In this document: piece after piece, positions 15,494-24,612 of the stretch | Layout: each line of letters starts with the position of its first letter | Numbering within the stretch: position 1 is the first letter of the stretch | Program-made: the position numbers and the translations under genes | Notes under the pieces: generated by a model | What the model was told of the DNA's origin: nothing | Databases searched by the model: none | The model's input: the letters and a program-made list of their open reading frames with translations, nothing else | Assembly (NCBI GenBank): GCA_963823895.1 | Contig: CAWGNG010000039.1 | Span: 1-64,000, forward strand | Origin: G963675935 sp963823895 | Lineage (GTDB): Bacteria > Planctomycetota > Planctomycetia > Pirellulales > Thermoguttaceae | Reading direction: 5' to 3' | DNA length: 64,000 nucleotides

Positions 15494-16906
15494 ATGCCTC
15501 ACGATTCAGGATTGTCGCGGCGATCATTCCTTGTCCGTGCGGGCGCCACCGGCATTGGATTGACGATGGCCGGCCGAGGAAATCTGTTTGCCGGCGAAAC
15601 GGCAACGGATCAACCGCCCGACAACCCGTCGCGGATGATAGCCGGCATCGCCGATCCGGCGATTCGTACCGGTATGGAGGCCGCAATCCTGAAGAACATG
15701 ATCCCGGCGGCGGTCGAAACCGATTACCCCGGCTATTTCTGGATTTCGGCCGATGGCCAAGCCTACGGCAATGCCACCTGGCCGGGGTTGGACTCCTGGC
15801 AGATGGCCGGGGCGTATCTATTGATGGGCCGCACGCGCATGGTGCTCGACTATTTCGATTTCGTCCGCGCCTCGCAGCGGAAGGACGGCCATATTCCGTT
15901 CGCGATCTTCCCCGGCAACACCCCGGCGGCCGGCTGCTTGAGCGGTCTGAACACGCCGCACGACGTCTACATCTACAAGCCGCCGAAGCGTGAGGGCTTG
16001 CCGACTTCGAGCCGACAGCCGCGGTCGTGGATCGGGCTGTTCAAGCATTGGCACCCGAAAGACCCGCTGGGGGTGTTGGCGCCGGTCTGTTTCGTGCTGA
16101 CTGCTGCGGAGATTTTCGACGCCACCGGTGCGGCGGCGTGGCTGCGCGAGCGGCTGCCGTCGCTGGAAGCGGCCGCGAAGTACGTGCTCAGTCGGAAGGA
16201 CAAGAACGGCCTGATCGGCGGGGCGGGCTTCTATCTCGAATTGCCGGCGCGATACAACTGGGACGGCGTGACCCAATGCTACGCGATCCACGCCTTCCGC
16301 GAATTGGCCCGCTTGTTCCGCGCGGCCGGCGACGCAACATCGCACGCAACATGGTCCGCCCACGCCGACAAGCTGACCGAGGTATTCGATGCAGCCTTCT
16401 GGCGCGACGATCATTTCGGCGAGTACGTACATCCCGAGCGAGGGCTCGTCGATTTGCACGGGCTGAGCGACGTGAATTGGGCGGCGGTCGCTTTCGGCAT
16501 CGTCGATGGCCGCAAGTTGGAAGCGCTCTGGCCGCGGCTGATGAAGGAGAAGGGCTTCTGGTGGGGCGACATGCCGACGCAAACCGTCTCGAAGCCGCTT
16601 GGTTACGAGAAATGGGAATACAACGAGCCGCTGCCGGTTCAGGCCACGCCGCTGAACGACGTTGCCGCGATGGGCCGGGTGTGGTATCTCGAAGCGGTCG
16701 CCTGCCGGCGGATGAAGGCCCACCGCCGCCTGATTGAATCGGCCCGCAAAGTCTGCCGCGCCGCCAAGGCCGACGGCTATTGGCGCGAGCGATACCACGC
16801 CCAGGCCAACGGCACGGTCGCGCCGGCCGGCGCGGAAAAATACTGCGAATACGCGGCTATCTTGACTCGGGTTGTCCTCGGCAATCGTAGTTTGTTTTTC
16901 GGCTGA
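15494..16906 (+). CDS. exported six-hairpin (alpha/alpha)6-barrel glycosidase-like protein
   Basis: 470 residues. The N-terminus SRRSFLVRAGATGIGLTMAGRG is a Tat signal. The body has the tryptophan- and acid-rich pattern of six-hairpin glycosidases: YPGYFWISADGQAYGNATWPGLDSWQMAGAYLLMGR, GHIPFAIFPGN, YNWDGVTQCYAIHAFRELARLFRAAGD, FWRDDHFGEYVHPE, SDVNWAAVAFGIVDGRK and a C-terminal GTVAPAGAEKYCEYAAILTRVVLG. I cannot assign a GH family. The context (GH106, GH36, GH172 downstream) suggests a role in degrading a branched polysaccharide after export of the folded protein. Confidence 0.7.
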   Translation: MPHDSGLSRRSFLVRAGATGIGLTMAGRGNLFAGETATDQPPDNPSRMIAGIADPAIRTGMEAAILKNMIPAAVETDYPGYFWISADGQAYGNATWPGLDSWQMAGAYLLMGRTRMVLDYFDFVRASQRKDGHIPFAIFPGNTPAAGCLSGLNTPHDVYIYKPPKREGLPTSSRQPRSWIGLFKHWHPKDPLGVLAPVCFVLTAAEIFDATGAAAWLRERLPSLEAAAKYVLSRKDKNGLIGGAGFYLELPARYNWDGVTQCYAIHAFRELARLFRAAGDATSHATWSAHADKLTEVFDAAFWRDDHFGEYVHPERGLVDLHGLSDVNWAAVAFGIVDGRKLEALWPRLMKEKGFWWGDMPTQTVSKPLGYEKWEYNEPLPVQATPLNDVAAMGRVWYLEAVACRRMKAHRRLIESARKVCRAAKADGYWRERYHAQANGTVAPAGAEKYCEYAAILTRVVLGNRSLFFG

Positions 16907-16959
16907 GGCCCGATGCGGCATTTCGACATTATTGCAGAACACTACGTGACGGAGAAACC

Positions 16960-18342
16960 ATGATGCACATTCGTACGATCCTCGCGGCCCTGACAGCGGT
17001 TGCCGCAACAGTCGCATCGGTCCTTGCGGCCCCGCCCGCGGCTGTCCAGCGGCAGACGTTATTGATCGTCTCGCCGCGCTGTTTCCAGAAGGAGTTGCAG
17101 CCGTTTGTCGAGCATAAGAAGCAGGAACTATCGGTCGAATCGGCGGCCCTGGAGGACGTGCTCGCCCAGAACCAGGGGGTCGATGACGCCGAGAAGCTGA
17201 AGCACTTCCTCTATCAGGCATGGCGGCAGCGGCACGTCCATTACGTGCTGTTGGTCGGCGATTCCGAAGTGATGCCGGTGCGTTACATGGTCCTCGACCG
17301 CGTCGAACCGGCGGCGTTCGATTACGCCTTCTATCCCTGCGATCTCTATTACGCCGATGTGGCCAAGGCCGACGGGTCGTTCGACGATTGGAACGCGCGG
17401 AAGGAGGGTTTTCACGCCCGGTACTTCGGCGAAGTCCGCGGCGAAAAGAACAAGACCGATCCGATCAACTACGACGCGATTCACTACCGCCCGCAATTGG
17501 CCCTCGGTCGTTGGCCGGTCAACACCGCCGCCGAGGTGCGAACGATGGTCGCCAAATCGATCGGTTATGAAAAGCGAGTTGCGGCCTCGCCGTCGCACGG
17601 CCGCGCCGCCATGATCTGCAACAGCGGCTGGATCGACGCCCGCTGGGCAATGGACGAAGAGGCCAAGGCGCTGCCGAAGGGCTGGACCATCGAAAAGCGG
17701 TACTACAGCGACGCCGCCCGCAAGTCGTGCGACCCGCCGCCGAATCACCGGGCGGTCATCAATCTCTTGAATGCCGGCGTCGACCTGATGCTGCACGCGG
17801 GCCATGGCAGCAGCGACCAGTGGGAGCAATCGCTGCACGCGCACAACTTGAGGCTGGTCAAGAACGCCAGCCATCTGCCGGTGATGATGTCGATCGGCTG
17901 CAACACGGCGCAGTTCTGCGCGCTGGCGCCTTACGAGGCGTACGTGGACATCTCGGGCGTGGAGCACAAGGGGACGTATGCCGGCGAGGTCTTCAAGGCG
18001 CCGCCCCCTCCGCCCGCCGTGTATCAAAAAGGCCGTTACAATTCCTTCGGCCTGGGCAAGCAGCTTCTCCGCGCCGGACCGAACGGTGCGGTGGCCTACA
18101 TCGGCTGCAACACCGGCGGGCAGCCTTGCGGGCTAGCGCTGATGGATGGCTTCGTGAAGAGTTGGGGCGGCGAGCCGTCCGCCCGCTTGGGCGATTGCTG
18201 GATGCGGGCCGTGTCCTACTATTATGACCAAGAAGGGCTTGCTACAATCAAGCCCGACGCCGGCTGGTATCCGCCATCGATCTTCTTTCAAGCGATGAAG
18301 TACATGGTTTACGGCGACCCATCGCTGAAGCTGCCGCATTGA
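16960..18342 (+). CDS. secreted gingipain-like (C25) cysteine peptidase
   Basis: 460 residues with a Sec signal peptide (ILAALTAVAATVASVLAAPPA). Residues ~75-330 look like a caspase-fold C25 peptidase: HVHYVLLVGDSEVMPVRYM, LALGRWPVNTAAEVRTMVAKSIGYEK, then the catalytic His in LMLHAGHGSSDQWE and Cys in PVMMSIGCNTAQF. The C-terminus (AMKYMVYGDPSLKLP) is the usual end of this family. GGAG lies 5 nt before ATG 16960. It sits between sugar-active enzymes, so it may act on glycoproteins or mature the neighbouring exported enzymes. Confidence 0.8.
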   Translation: MMHIRTILAALTAVAATVASVLAAPPAAVQRQTLLIVSPRCFQKELQPFVEHKKQELSVESAALEDVLAQNQGVDDAEKLKHFLYQAWRQRHVHYVLLVGDSEVMPVRYMVLDRVEPAAFDYAFYPCDLYYADVAKADGSFDDWNARKEGFHARYFGEVRGEKNKTDPINYDAIHYRPQLALGRWPVNTAAEVRTMVAKSIGYEKRVAASPSHGRAAMICNSGWIDARWAMDEEAKALPKGWTIEKRYYSDAARKSCDPPPNHRAVINLLNAGVDLMLHAGHGSSDQWEQSLHAHNLRLVKNASHLPVMMSIGCNTAQFCALAPYEAYVDISGVEHKGTYAGEVFKAPPPPPAVYQKGRYNSFGLGKQLLRAGPNGAVAYIGCNTGGQPCGLALMDGFVKSWGGEPSARLGDCWMRAVSYYYDQEGLATIKPDAGWYPPSIFFQAMKYMVYGDPSLKLPH

Positions 18343-18388
18343 GCGGCGGATCGAGGCGACGCCATCGCGTCTTGCAGGAGATTGACAG

Positions 18389-21300
18389 ATGAGCGCCTTC
18401 GGCAACAAGCTGGGATGGTGCATTCTCGCCATCGGCATCGCGCTGGTCGGAGTTGCCCGTGCCGAGACGGAGATGGAGCGGCAATTCCGGTCGCCGCCGG
18501 CTGCCGCACGGCCATGGGCGTACTGGTGGTGGTTGAACAGCAACGTCACCCGCCAGGGCATCACCCGCGACCTCGAAGAGATGCACCGGCAGGGCATCCA
18601 GGGGGTGATGATTTTCAACGCCGGCGGCGGCGACTCGCCGCAAGGCCCGAAGTTTCTCAGCCCCGAGTGGAACTCCTTGTTCAAGTTCGCGCTGAGCGAG
18701 GCCGCGCGGCTGGGAATGGAGATGAGCGTAAACCTCTGCGACGGCTGGGACGCCGGCGGGCCGTGGATTCCCGCCGAAGCCGCCAATAAGAAGCTTGTTT
18801 GGTCGGAAACGCAAGTCGACGGCCCTCGCATGGTTACGCCAGTCCTGCCGCAGCCGCCGACGGTCGATAACTTCTACCGCGACGTCGCCGTGTTAGCAAT
18901 TCGCGAAAAACCGACCCGTCCCGTGCATCCGGCCGAAATCCGGGCCAGTTCGGCCGTAGGCGGGTATTGCGGTGAATGGAATTGGCCCCCGGCCGACGTG
19001 GCCGACGGCGATCCGCACACGATCTGGCGTGCCGCGGTTCCGCCGACGCCCACCGCCCCCGCCTGGCTCGATTACGTCTACTCGCAGCCGCTGGCGGCCT
19101 CGTCGATTTTCCTGGCGAACGACAAGGACGGCGGAGTGCAGAACTGCGCCCTTCAAGTCTCTGACGACAGCGTGTCGTTCAAAACCCACTTCCTGTGGAA
19201 AATGGCCAAGGGCGAGGCCAAGCGGGTCGAGTTCCCCGAGGTGAAAGCGAAGGTCTTCCGGCTCGTCGTGCAATCGGTCTACACGCCCGACGTTCGCCTG
19301 GCCGAAATGTCGCTTCTCCGCAAGGGCGATAAGCCGTTGCAGCGGCCCGGCATCAAGTGGTGGTGGTTCAAGTCGGGAAATCGCGGCTTTTGGGACTGGC
19401 CGAAGCAGGGCCCGGCGGTGATGGACGAAGAGTACGCCGAAGACGGGGCACGCGACTGCCGCAGCAAGGAAGTAATCGACCTTACGTCGAAGATGGATGG
19501 GCAGGGGAAACTCCAGTGGCAGGCGCCCAGGGGCCGCTGGACGATCCTGCGATTCGGCTACACGCTCGAAGGCCAGCGTACCCGCTGCTCTTCGACGGTC
19601 ATCGGCTACGAAGCCGACATGCTCGACCCGATCGGCATCGAAACGCATTTCAAGCATTGCGCCGAGCCGCTCTTGGACGCCGCCGGCCCTTACGTGGGCA
19701 AGACGCTGAAATATCTGCACGTCGACAGCTACGAAACCGGTGCCGACGTCCTGGGCCAGCAGCCGACGTGGTCGGCGAAGTTCTTGGACGAGTTTCGCAA
19801 GCGCCGCGGCTACGATCCGCTGCGTTATCTGCCGGCGATGGCCCGGCGGATTGTCGATAGCCGCGAAATCAGCGACCGCTTTCTGTTCGACATCCGCATG
19901 ACGATCAGCGACTTGATGATCGAGAAGTTCTTTGGCCGGTTCGCCGAGTTGGCCCACGCGCGGGGAGTGGGCATTCATTGCGAGACGGGCTACGGAACCT
20001 ATCCGCATCCGCAGTTCGACGGTCTGCGGGCCGCGGGCCAATGCGACGTGACGATGGGCGAGTTCTGGTGGGGGACCGACATCATGTCGCAGTTCTATCC
20101 GTTCTGCAACGTGATCCGCTCGGTGGCTTCGCCCGCCCACATTTACGGCCGCAAGATCGTGCAGGCCGAATCGTTTACGGCCTGGTCGCATTTTCTCGAA
20201 TATCCCGCCGCACTCAAGCCGCTGGGCGACGAGGCCTTTTGCGACGGCCTGAACCGGGTGATGTTCCACCAGTACACCCATCAGCCGAACGAGGACATGC
20301 CCGGTTATCAGTACGGCGCCGGCACGCACATCGACCGCCACGTGACCTGGTGGAACATGTCCCAGCCGTTCCTGACCTATCTCGCCCGCTGCCAGAACAT
20401 CCTGCAAGCCGGCCGCTTCCACGCCGACGTCTGCTATTTCGTCGGCGAAGGCACGTCGAAATATGTTCCCGGCAAGCGATACCTCAAGCCCGCCTTGCCG
20501 CCGGGATACAACTACGATTGCGTCAACGCCGACGTCATTTTGAACCAGATGAGCGTCGACGGGAAGGGGCGATTGGTCCTTCGCAGCGGAATGACCTATT
20601 CGCTGATGGTTCTGCCGACGCAGCGTACGATGTCGCCTGACGTGCTTCGTAAGATCAAAGGGCTAATCGAAGTCGGTGCAACCGTGATCGGCGAGAAGCC
20701 GCTGCGTGCCCCAGGCCTAACTGCTTGGCCGCGGTCGGACGGCGAACTCAAGGCACTGGCGTACTCACTGTGGGACGAAAAGGTCGCCGCGTCCCTGCCT
20801 GAAGAACGTGTCATCGGGAAGGGGACGCTGATCTGGCGCCAGGGAATAGGCAACATATTGGAGGGCCAGCACGATGCGGAACCCGATTTTGCCGCGCCAA
20901 ACAACAATGAGGGATTCGAGTTCATCCATCGAGTCGTCGACGGGGCCGACTTCTATTTTGTCTCGAATCAGTCCAACGAGCCAAGGAGCGGGAATTTCTA
21001 CTTCCGCGTGCATGACCGGCTGCCAGAATTGTGGGATCCCGTGACCGGCTGCCGTCGCTATCTCCCGACTTGGCAGGCAGGCACCACAAGGACAGAATGG
21101 ACATGGGATTTCACCAGGGGTACGGAGATTCCCCTTACGTTCGACGCGCACCAGAGTTTCTTTGTCGTTTTTCGCAAGTCGGCCGGTGGGGTAGCGAAGT
21201 CCGAGAAGGGCCCGAACTTTCCCGAGTTGAAGCGAGTGGTCGAGTTCGCCGGGCCCTGGACAGCCTCGTTCGATCCCAAGTTGGGCGGGCCGGAAAAAGC

Positions 21301-21715
21301 CGTCTTCGAGAAATTGGATGATTGGACCAAGCGGCCGGAAGAGGGAATCAAGTACTACAGTGGGACCGCGGTGTACAGGAAGACGTTTGACTTTGCGCAA
21401 CTGCCGTCGCCGCCGAAAAAGTGCGTCTTCCTCGATCTCGGCACGGTGGATTACCTTGCCCGCGTGCGGCTGAACGGCCGCGATCTCGGCGTGGTTTGGA
21501 CCACCCCCTGGCGGGTCGATATTTCCGGCGTGGTGAAGGAGAAAGGAAACGAATTGGAGATTGAAGTCGTCAATACCTGGTTGAACCGGCTGGTCGGCGA
21601 CGCCCATCTGCCGCCGGAAAAACGAGTGGCGAAAACGAACGTTCAGTATCCGCCCACGCAGCCGCTGATGCCGTCGGGGCTGTTGGGGCCGGTGACGGTG
21701 CAGAGAGAATTGTAG
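18389..21715 (+). CDS. GH106-family alpha-L-rhamnosidase
   Basis: 1108 residues, with a signal peptide at the N-terminus (LGWCILAIGIALVGVARA). RPWAYWWWLNSNVTRQGITRDLEEMHRQGIQGVMIFNAGGG and EAARLGMEMSVNLCDGWDAGGPWI are the typical opening of GH106 rhamnosidases. A discoidin-like insert (about 190-310), HVDSYETGADVLGQQPTWSAKFLDEFRKRRGYDPLRYLPA, and a C-terminal galactose-binding-like domain (SGTAVYRKTFDF ... FLDLGTVDYLARVRLNGRDLGVVWTTPWRVDISG ... NTWLNRLVGDA ... GLLGPVTVQ) complete the family layout. It would remove terminal alpha-L-rhamnose from plant- or algae-type polysaccharides in the periplasm. Confidence 0.88.
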   Translation: MSAFGNKLGWCILAIGIALVGVARAETEMERQFRSPPAAARPWAYWWWLNSNVTRQGITRDLEEMHRQGIQGVMIFNAGGGDSPQGPKFLSPEWNSLFKFALSEAARLGMEMSVNLCDGWDAGGPWIPAEAANKKLVWSETQVDGPRMVTPVLPQPPTVDNFYRDVAVLAIREKPTRPVHPAEIRASSAVGGYCGEWNWPPADVADGDPHTIWRAAVPPTPTAPAWLDYVYSQPLAASSIFLANDKDGGVQNCALQVSDDSVSFKTHFLWKMAKGEAKRVEFPEVKAKVFRLVVQSVYTPDVRLAEMSLLRKGDKPLQRPGIKWWWFKSGNRGFWDWPKQGPAVMDEEYAEDGARDCRSKEVIDLTSKMDGQGKLQWQAPRGRWTILRFGYTLEGQRTRCSSTVIGYEADMLDPIGIETHFKHCAEPLLDAAGPYVGKTLKYLHVDSYETGADVLGQQPTWSAKFLDEFRKRRGYDPLRYLPAMARRIVDSREISDRFLFDIRMTISDLMIEKFFGRFAELAHARGVGIHCETGYGTYPHPQFDGLRAAGQCDVTMGEFWWGTDIMSQFYPFCNVIRSVASPAHIYGRKIVQAESFTAWSHFLEYPAALKPLGDEAFCDGLNRVMFHQYTHQPNEDMPGYQYGAGTHIDRHVTWWNMSQPFLTYLARCQNILQAGRFHADVCYFVGEGTSKYVPGKRYLKPALPPGYNYDCVNADVILNQMSVDGKGRLVLRSGMTYSLMVLPTQRTMSPDVLRKIKGLIEVGATVIGEKPLRAPGLTAWPRSDGELKALAYSLWDEKVAASLPEERVIGKGTLIWRQGIGNILEGQHDAEPDFAAPNNNEGFEFIHRVVDGADFYFVSNQSNEPRSGNFYFRVHDRLPELWDPVTGCRRYLPTWQAGTTRTEWTWDFTRGTEIPLTFDAHQSFFVVFRKSAGGVAKSEKGPNFPELKRVVEFAGPWTASFDPKLGGPEKAVFEKLDDWTKRPEEGIKYYSGTAVYRKTFDFAQLPSPPKKCVFLDLGTVDYLARVRLNGRDLGVVWTTPWRVDISGVVKEKGNELEIEVVNTWLNRLVGDAHLPPEKRVAKTNVQYPPTQPLMPSGLLGPVTVQREL

Positions 21716-21740
21716 CGATTGTCAGAGTGAATGGAGGTCA

Positions 21741-21868
21741 GTGTAAGAAGGGAAAATGGAAAAGGGGAAAAAGGGGAAGACTGAACTGAATTGTTGAGGA
21801 TATCAGTGGTCTTGGGCTCGTTGTCTGCGTCTTTCCTTTTCCCCCCTTTCCCCTTTTTCCTTCTTACA
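21741..21868. repeat. long purine/pyrimidine inverted repeat between GH106 and GH36 genes
   Basis: A G/A-rich arm (TGTAAGAAGGGAAAATGG ... GGGGAAAAAGGGGAAGA) is mirrored by a C/T-rich arm (TCTTTCCTTTTCCCC ... TTTTTCCTTCTTACA) about 50 bp later. This is a large imperfect hairpin of about 128 bp. It lies between the stop of the upstream gene and the start of the next. It could stabilise or attenuate the transcript, but resembles the other dispersed inverted repeats. Confidence 0.7.
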
Positions 21869-21942
21869 CAAAGAGCCCACCTGCCATGAGTACCTTCCCC
21901 GTGAGTTGTGGCCATCTACAGTCCCTCCCAAAGGAGCCCGCC

Positions 21943-24486
21943 ATGAGACCGCACTGCATTTTCTTACCATCCTTTCTTGCTGTTTTCGCTCTATCGCTGG
22001 CAGTTTTGCCGTCGCGAGCAGCCGATACGGTCAAGCCGACTGCCGACGAGATGGCGGAGGCCGGCCGCTTCGTGGCGGCGAAGTTTTTGGCCCCCGAGTT
22101 GGCGACGCCGCAGAAGCCGGGCCTGATTGTCGCCGTGAACAATGCCCCGATCGAGCGCAACTCGCGTTACAACAAGCCGCTGAAGATCGTCGACCGCGAG
22201 TTCACCCACGGCATCGCCGCCCATGCTACCAGCAAGATCGTCGTCCGCCTGCCCGGCCCCGGCAAGAAGTTCCTGTGCCAGATCGGGCTGGACAACAATC
22301 CGCAGACGGCCTCCGGAAATGGAACCGTCGTGTTCTCCGTCAACATCGCCGGCCACAACGTCTTTCGCTCCGACGTGATGAAGGTCAACATGGCCGCCAA
22401 GCCGGTCGAGATTGATCTGGGCGGCGCGACGGAATTCGCCCTGGAAGTTGGCGACGCCGGCGACGGAATCGCCTGGGACCAGGCCGACTGGGCCGACGCC
22501 CGCGTCGAACTGGCCGACGGCAAGACTGTCTCGCTCGGCGATCTGCCGGTCATCGACGAGCAAGAGGGGCTCTTCTCAGCCGACCCGCCCTTCTCGTTCA
22601 CCTACAACGGTCGTCCGTCCGCCGAGTTTCTGGCAACGTGGCAGGTCGATCGCAAGTCGACGAAGCTCGACAACCATCGCACGGCCCACACGGTCGTCTA
22701 CCGCGATCCCGCCGGCGGGCTTTCGCTCCGCTGCGAGGCCGTCGCATACGACGATTATCCCACGGTGGAATGGACGCTCTATTTCAAGAACAACGCCGCG
22801 GCCGTCACGCCGATCATCGAGAATATCCAATCGCTCGACGTTCGCTGGCAGCGAGGGCCCGACAAGGAGTACCTGCTGCACCACAACATCGGCGCCCCGG
22901 CCGACAATACGGATTACACGCCGCTGGAATCGGTGCTCGGCGGCAATTCGACAAAGCGCATCGGCGCCGCCGGCGGCCGCTCGACCAACACCAACATGTC
23001 CTACTTCAATCTGGAGCGAAACAAGGACGATGGCCTCATCCTCGCCGTCGGCTGGCCCGGCCAGTGGGACGCCGACTTCATCCGCGACGCCGATCGCGGC
23101 CTGCAAATCCGAGCGGGCCAGGAGCTGACCCATTTCAAGCTGCACCCGGGCGAAGAGGTCCGCACGCCGCTCTCCGTGCTTCAGTTTTGGAAGGGCGGCG
23201 ATTGGATCCGCGCGCAAAATGTCTGGCGGCGCTGGATGATCGCCCACAATATCCCCCGGCCGCACGGCCAGCCGCCTGCGCCGATGCTGGAGGCGTATTT
23301 GGGCGGAGCCTACGAGGAGATGTACAAGTCGGACGAGGCGGCCCATTTCACCTGGTTCAACCGCTATCTCGAAGAGCGGATCAAGCTCGATTACTGGTGG
23401 TTGGACGCGGGCTGGTACAAGTGCGATCCGGACGGCTGGCCGAAGGTGGGCACCTGGGAAGTCGATAAGCGGCGATTCCCCCGCGGTCTGCGGGCCGTCA
23501 CCGATTACGTCCACTCGAAGGGCATCAAGACGCTGCTCTGGTTCGAGCCGGAGCGTGTCGCCGCGGGAACATGGCTGACAGAGAATCATCCCGAGTGGGT
23601 TCTCGGCGGAAAACAGGGCGGGCTGCTGAACTTCGGCAACCCCGACGTGCTCACGTGGATCACGAATCGCGTCGACAAAGTGCTCGTCGATGAGGGCATC
23701 GACCTGTATCGCCAGGATTTTAATATGGACCCGTTGGGCTACTGGCGAGCGGCCGACGCGCCCGATCGCCAGGGCATCACTGAAATCCGCCACGTCACCA
23801 ACCTGCTGGCCTATTGGGACGAACTGCGGCGGCGGCATCCCGACATGCTGATCGACGAATGCGCCTCGGGCGGACGCCGCAACGATCTGGAGATGATGCG
23901 CCGCGCCGTGCCGCTGTGGCGGAGCGACAAGACGATGGAGCCGATCGGCCAGCAGACGATGACCTACGGCCTCTCGATGTGGATTCCGTTCTTCGGCACC
24001 GGCACGGTCGCCTGGAGCGAGGCCACCTACTTCGTCACCGGCAAGACGCCGATCGAGTCCTACGGTTTTTGGTGCAGCGCCTGCCCAAGCCTGAATCTGC
24101 TGTTCGACATTCGCGAGCGCGGGCTGGATTACGACAAGGTTCGGCATCTGACGGCCCAGTGGCGCGAGGTGATGCCATACTACTACGGCGATTATTACCC
24201 GCTAACCTCCGCCAACCGCGATAACGGCGTTTGGATCGCCTGGCAATTCGATCGGCCCCAGCAGGGCGACGGCATCGTGCAGGTATTCCGACGCACGGAG
24301 AGCATCTACGAATCGGCCCGGCTAAGGCTCCGCGGGCTGGAGCCCGAGGCCAAGTATCGAATCACGCGGTTCGATCAGCCTGGCGAGACAGAGATGTCCG
24401 GCAAGGAGTTGAGCGAAAAGGGCCTGCCGGTTTCGATGACGGAGCGACCCGGCGCTGCTATTATTAAGTATCGCCGCATTCCGTGA
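21943..24486 (+). CDS. secreted NPCBM-domain alpha-galactosidase-like glycosidase (GH36/GH27 clan)
   Basis: 847 residues. A signal peptide (FLPSFLAVFALSLAVLPSRA) precedes an NPCBM domain (~65-200: KPLKIVDREFTHGIAAHATSKIVVRLPG ... IGLDNN). The GH36-type catalytic part has FNRYLEERIKLDYWWLDAGWY, GIKTLLWFEPERV, GIDLYRQDFNMDPLGYW (nucleophile Asp) and DMLIDECASGGRRNDLEMMRRAVPLWRSDKT (acid/base Asp). NPCBM domains bind galactose-containing glycans, so alpha-galactosidase activity is the best guess; alpha-N-acetylgalactosaminidase is the alternative. AAAGGAG lies 6 nt before ATG 21943. Confidence 0.85.
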   Translation: MRPHCIFLPSFLAVFALSLAVLPSRAADTVKPTADEMAEAGRFVAAKFLAPELATPQKPGLIVAVNNAPIERNSRYNKPLKIVDREFTHGIAAHATSKIVVRLPGPGKKFLCQIGLDNNPQTASGNGTVVFSVNIAGHNVFRSDVMKVNMAAKPVEIDLGGATEFALEVGDAGDGIAWDQADWADARVELADGKTVSLGDLPVIDEQEGLFSADPPFSFTYNGRPSAEFLATWQVDRKSTKLDNHRTAHTVVYRDPAGGLSLRCEAVAYDDYPTVEWTLYFKNNAAAVTPIIENIQSLDVRWQRGPDKEYLLHHNIGAPADNTDYTPLESVLGGNSTKRIGAAGGRSTNTNMSYFNLERNKDDGLILAVGWPGQWDADFIRDADRGLQIRAGQELTHFKLHPGEEVRTPLSVLQFWKGGDWIRAQNVWRRWMIAHNIPRPHGQPPAPMLEAYLGGAYEEMYKSDEAAHFTWFNRYLEERIKLDYWWLDAGWYKCDPDGWPKVGTWEVDKRRFPRGLRAVTDYVHSKGIKTLLWFEPERVAAGTWLTENHPEWVLGGKQGGLLNFGNPDVLTWITNRVDKVLVDEGIDLYRQDFNMDPLGYWRAADAPDRQGITEIRHVTNLLAYWDELRRRHPDMLIDECASGGRRNDLEMMRRAVPLWRSDKTMEPIGQQTMTYGLSMWIPFFGTGTVAWSEATYFVTGKTPIESYGFWCSACPSLNLLFDIRERGLDYDKVRHLTAQWREVMPYYYGDYYPLTSANRDNGVWIAWQFDRPQQGDGIVQVFRRTESIYESARLRLRGLEPEAKYRITRFDQPGETEMSGKELSEKGLPVSMTERPGAAIIKYRRIP

Positions 24487-24519
24487 GAATGGGACGTTGG
24501 AACCGAGTTAGGTTGCGTT

Positions 24520-24592
24520 TTTCGGAACGCTGATTCACGCTGATCGCCGCTAATAGAGTGGAATCAGTGGCGATTAGTGGATATTAGTGTTC
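24520..24592. repeat. imperfect palindromic repeat upstream of the GH172 gene
   Basis: ACGCTGATTCACGCTGATCGCCGCTAATA is followed by AATCAGTGGCGATTAGTGG. The GATCGCCGCTAAT and ATTAGTGGCGATT arms can pair. It is probably a dispersed intergenic repeat and lies just before the ribosome binding site of the next gene. Confidence 0.5.
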
Positions 24593-24612
24593 CTCCCAGA
24601 AGGAGATTGAAT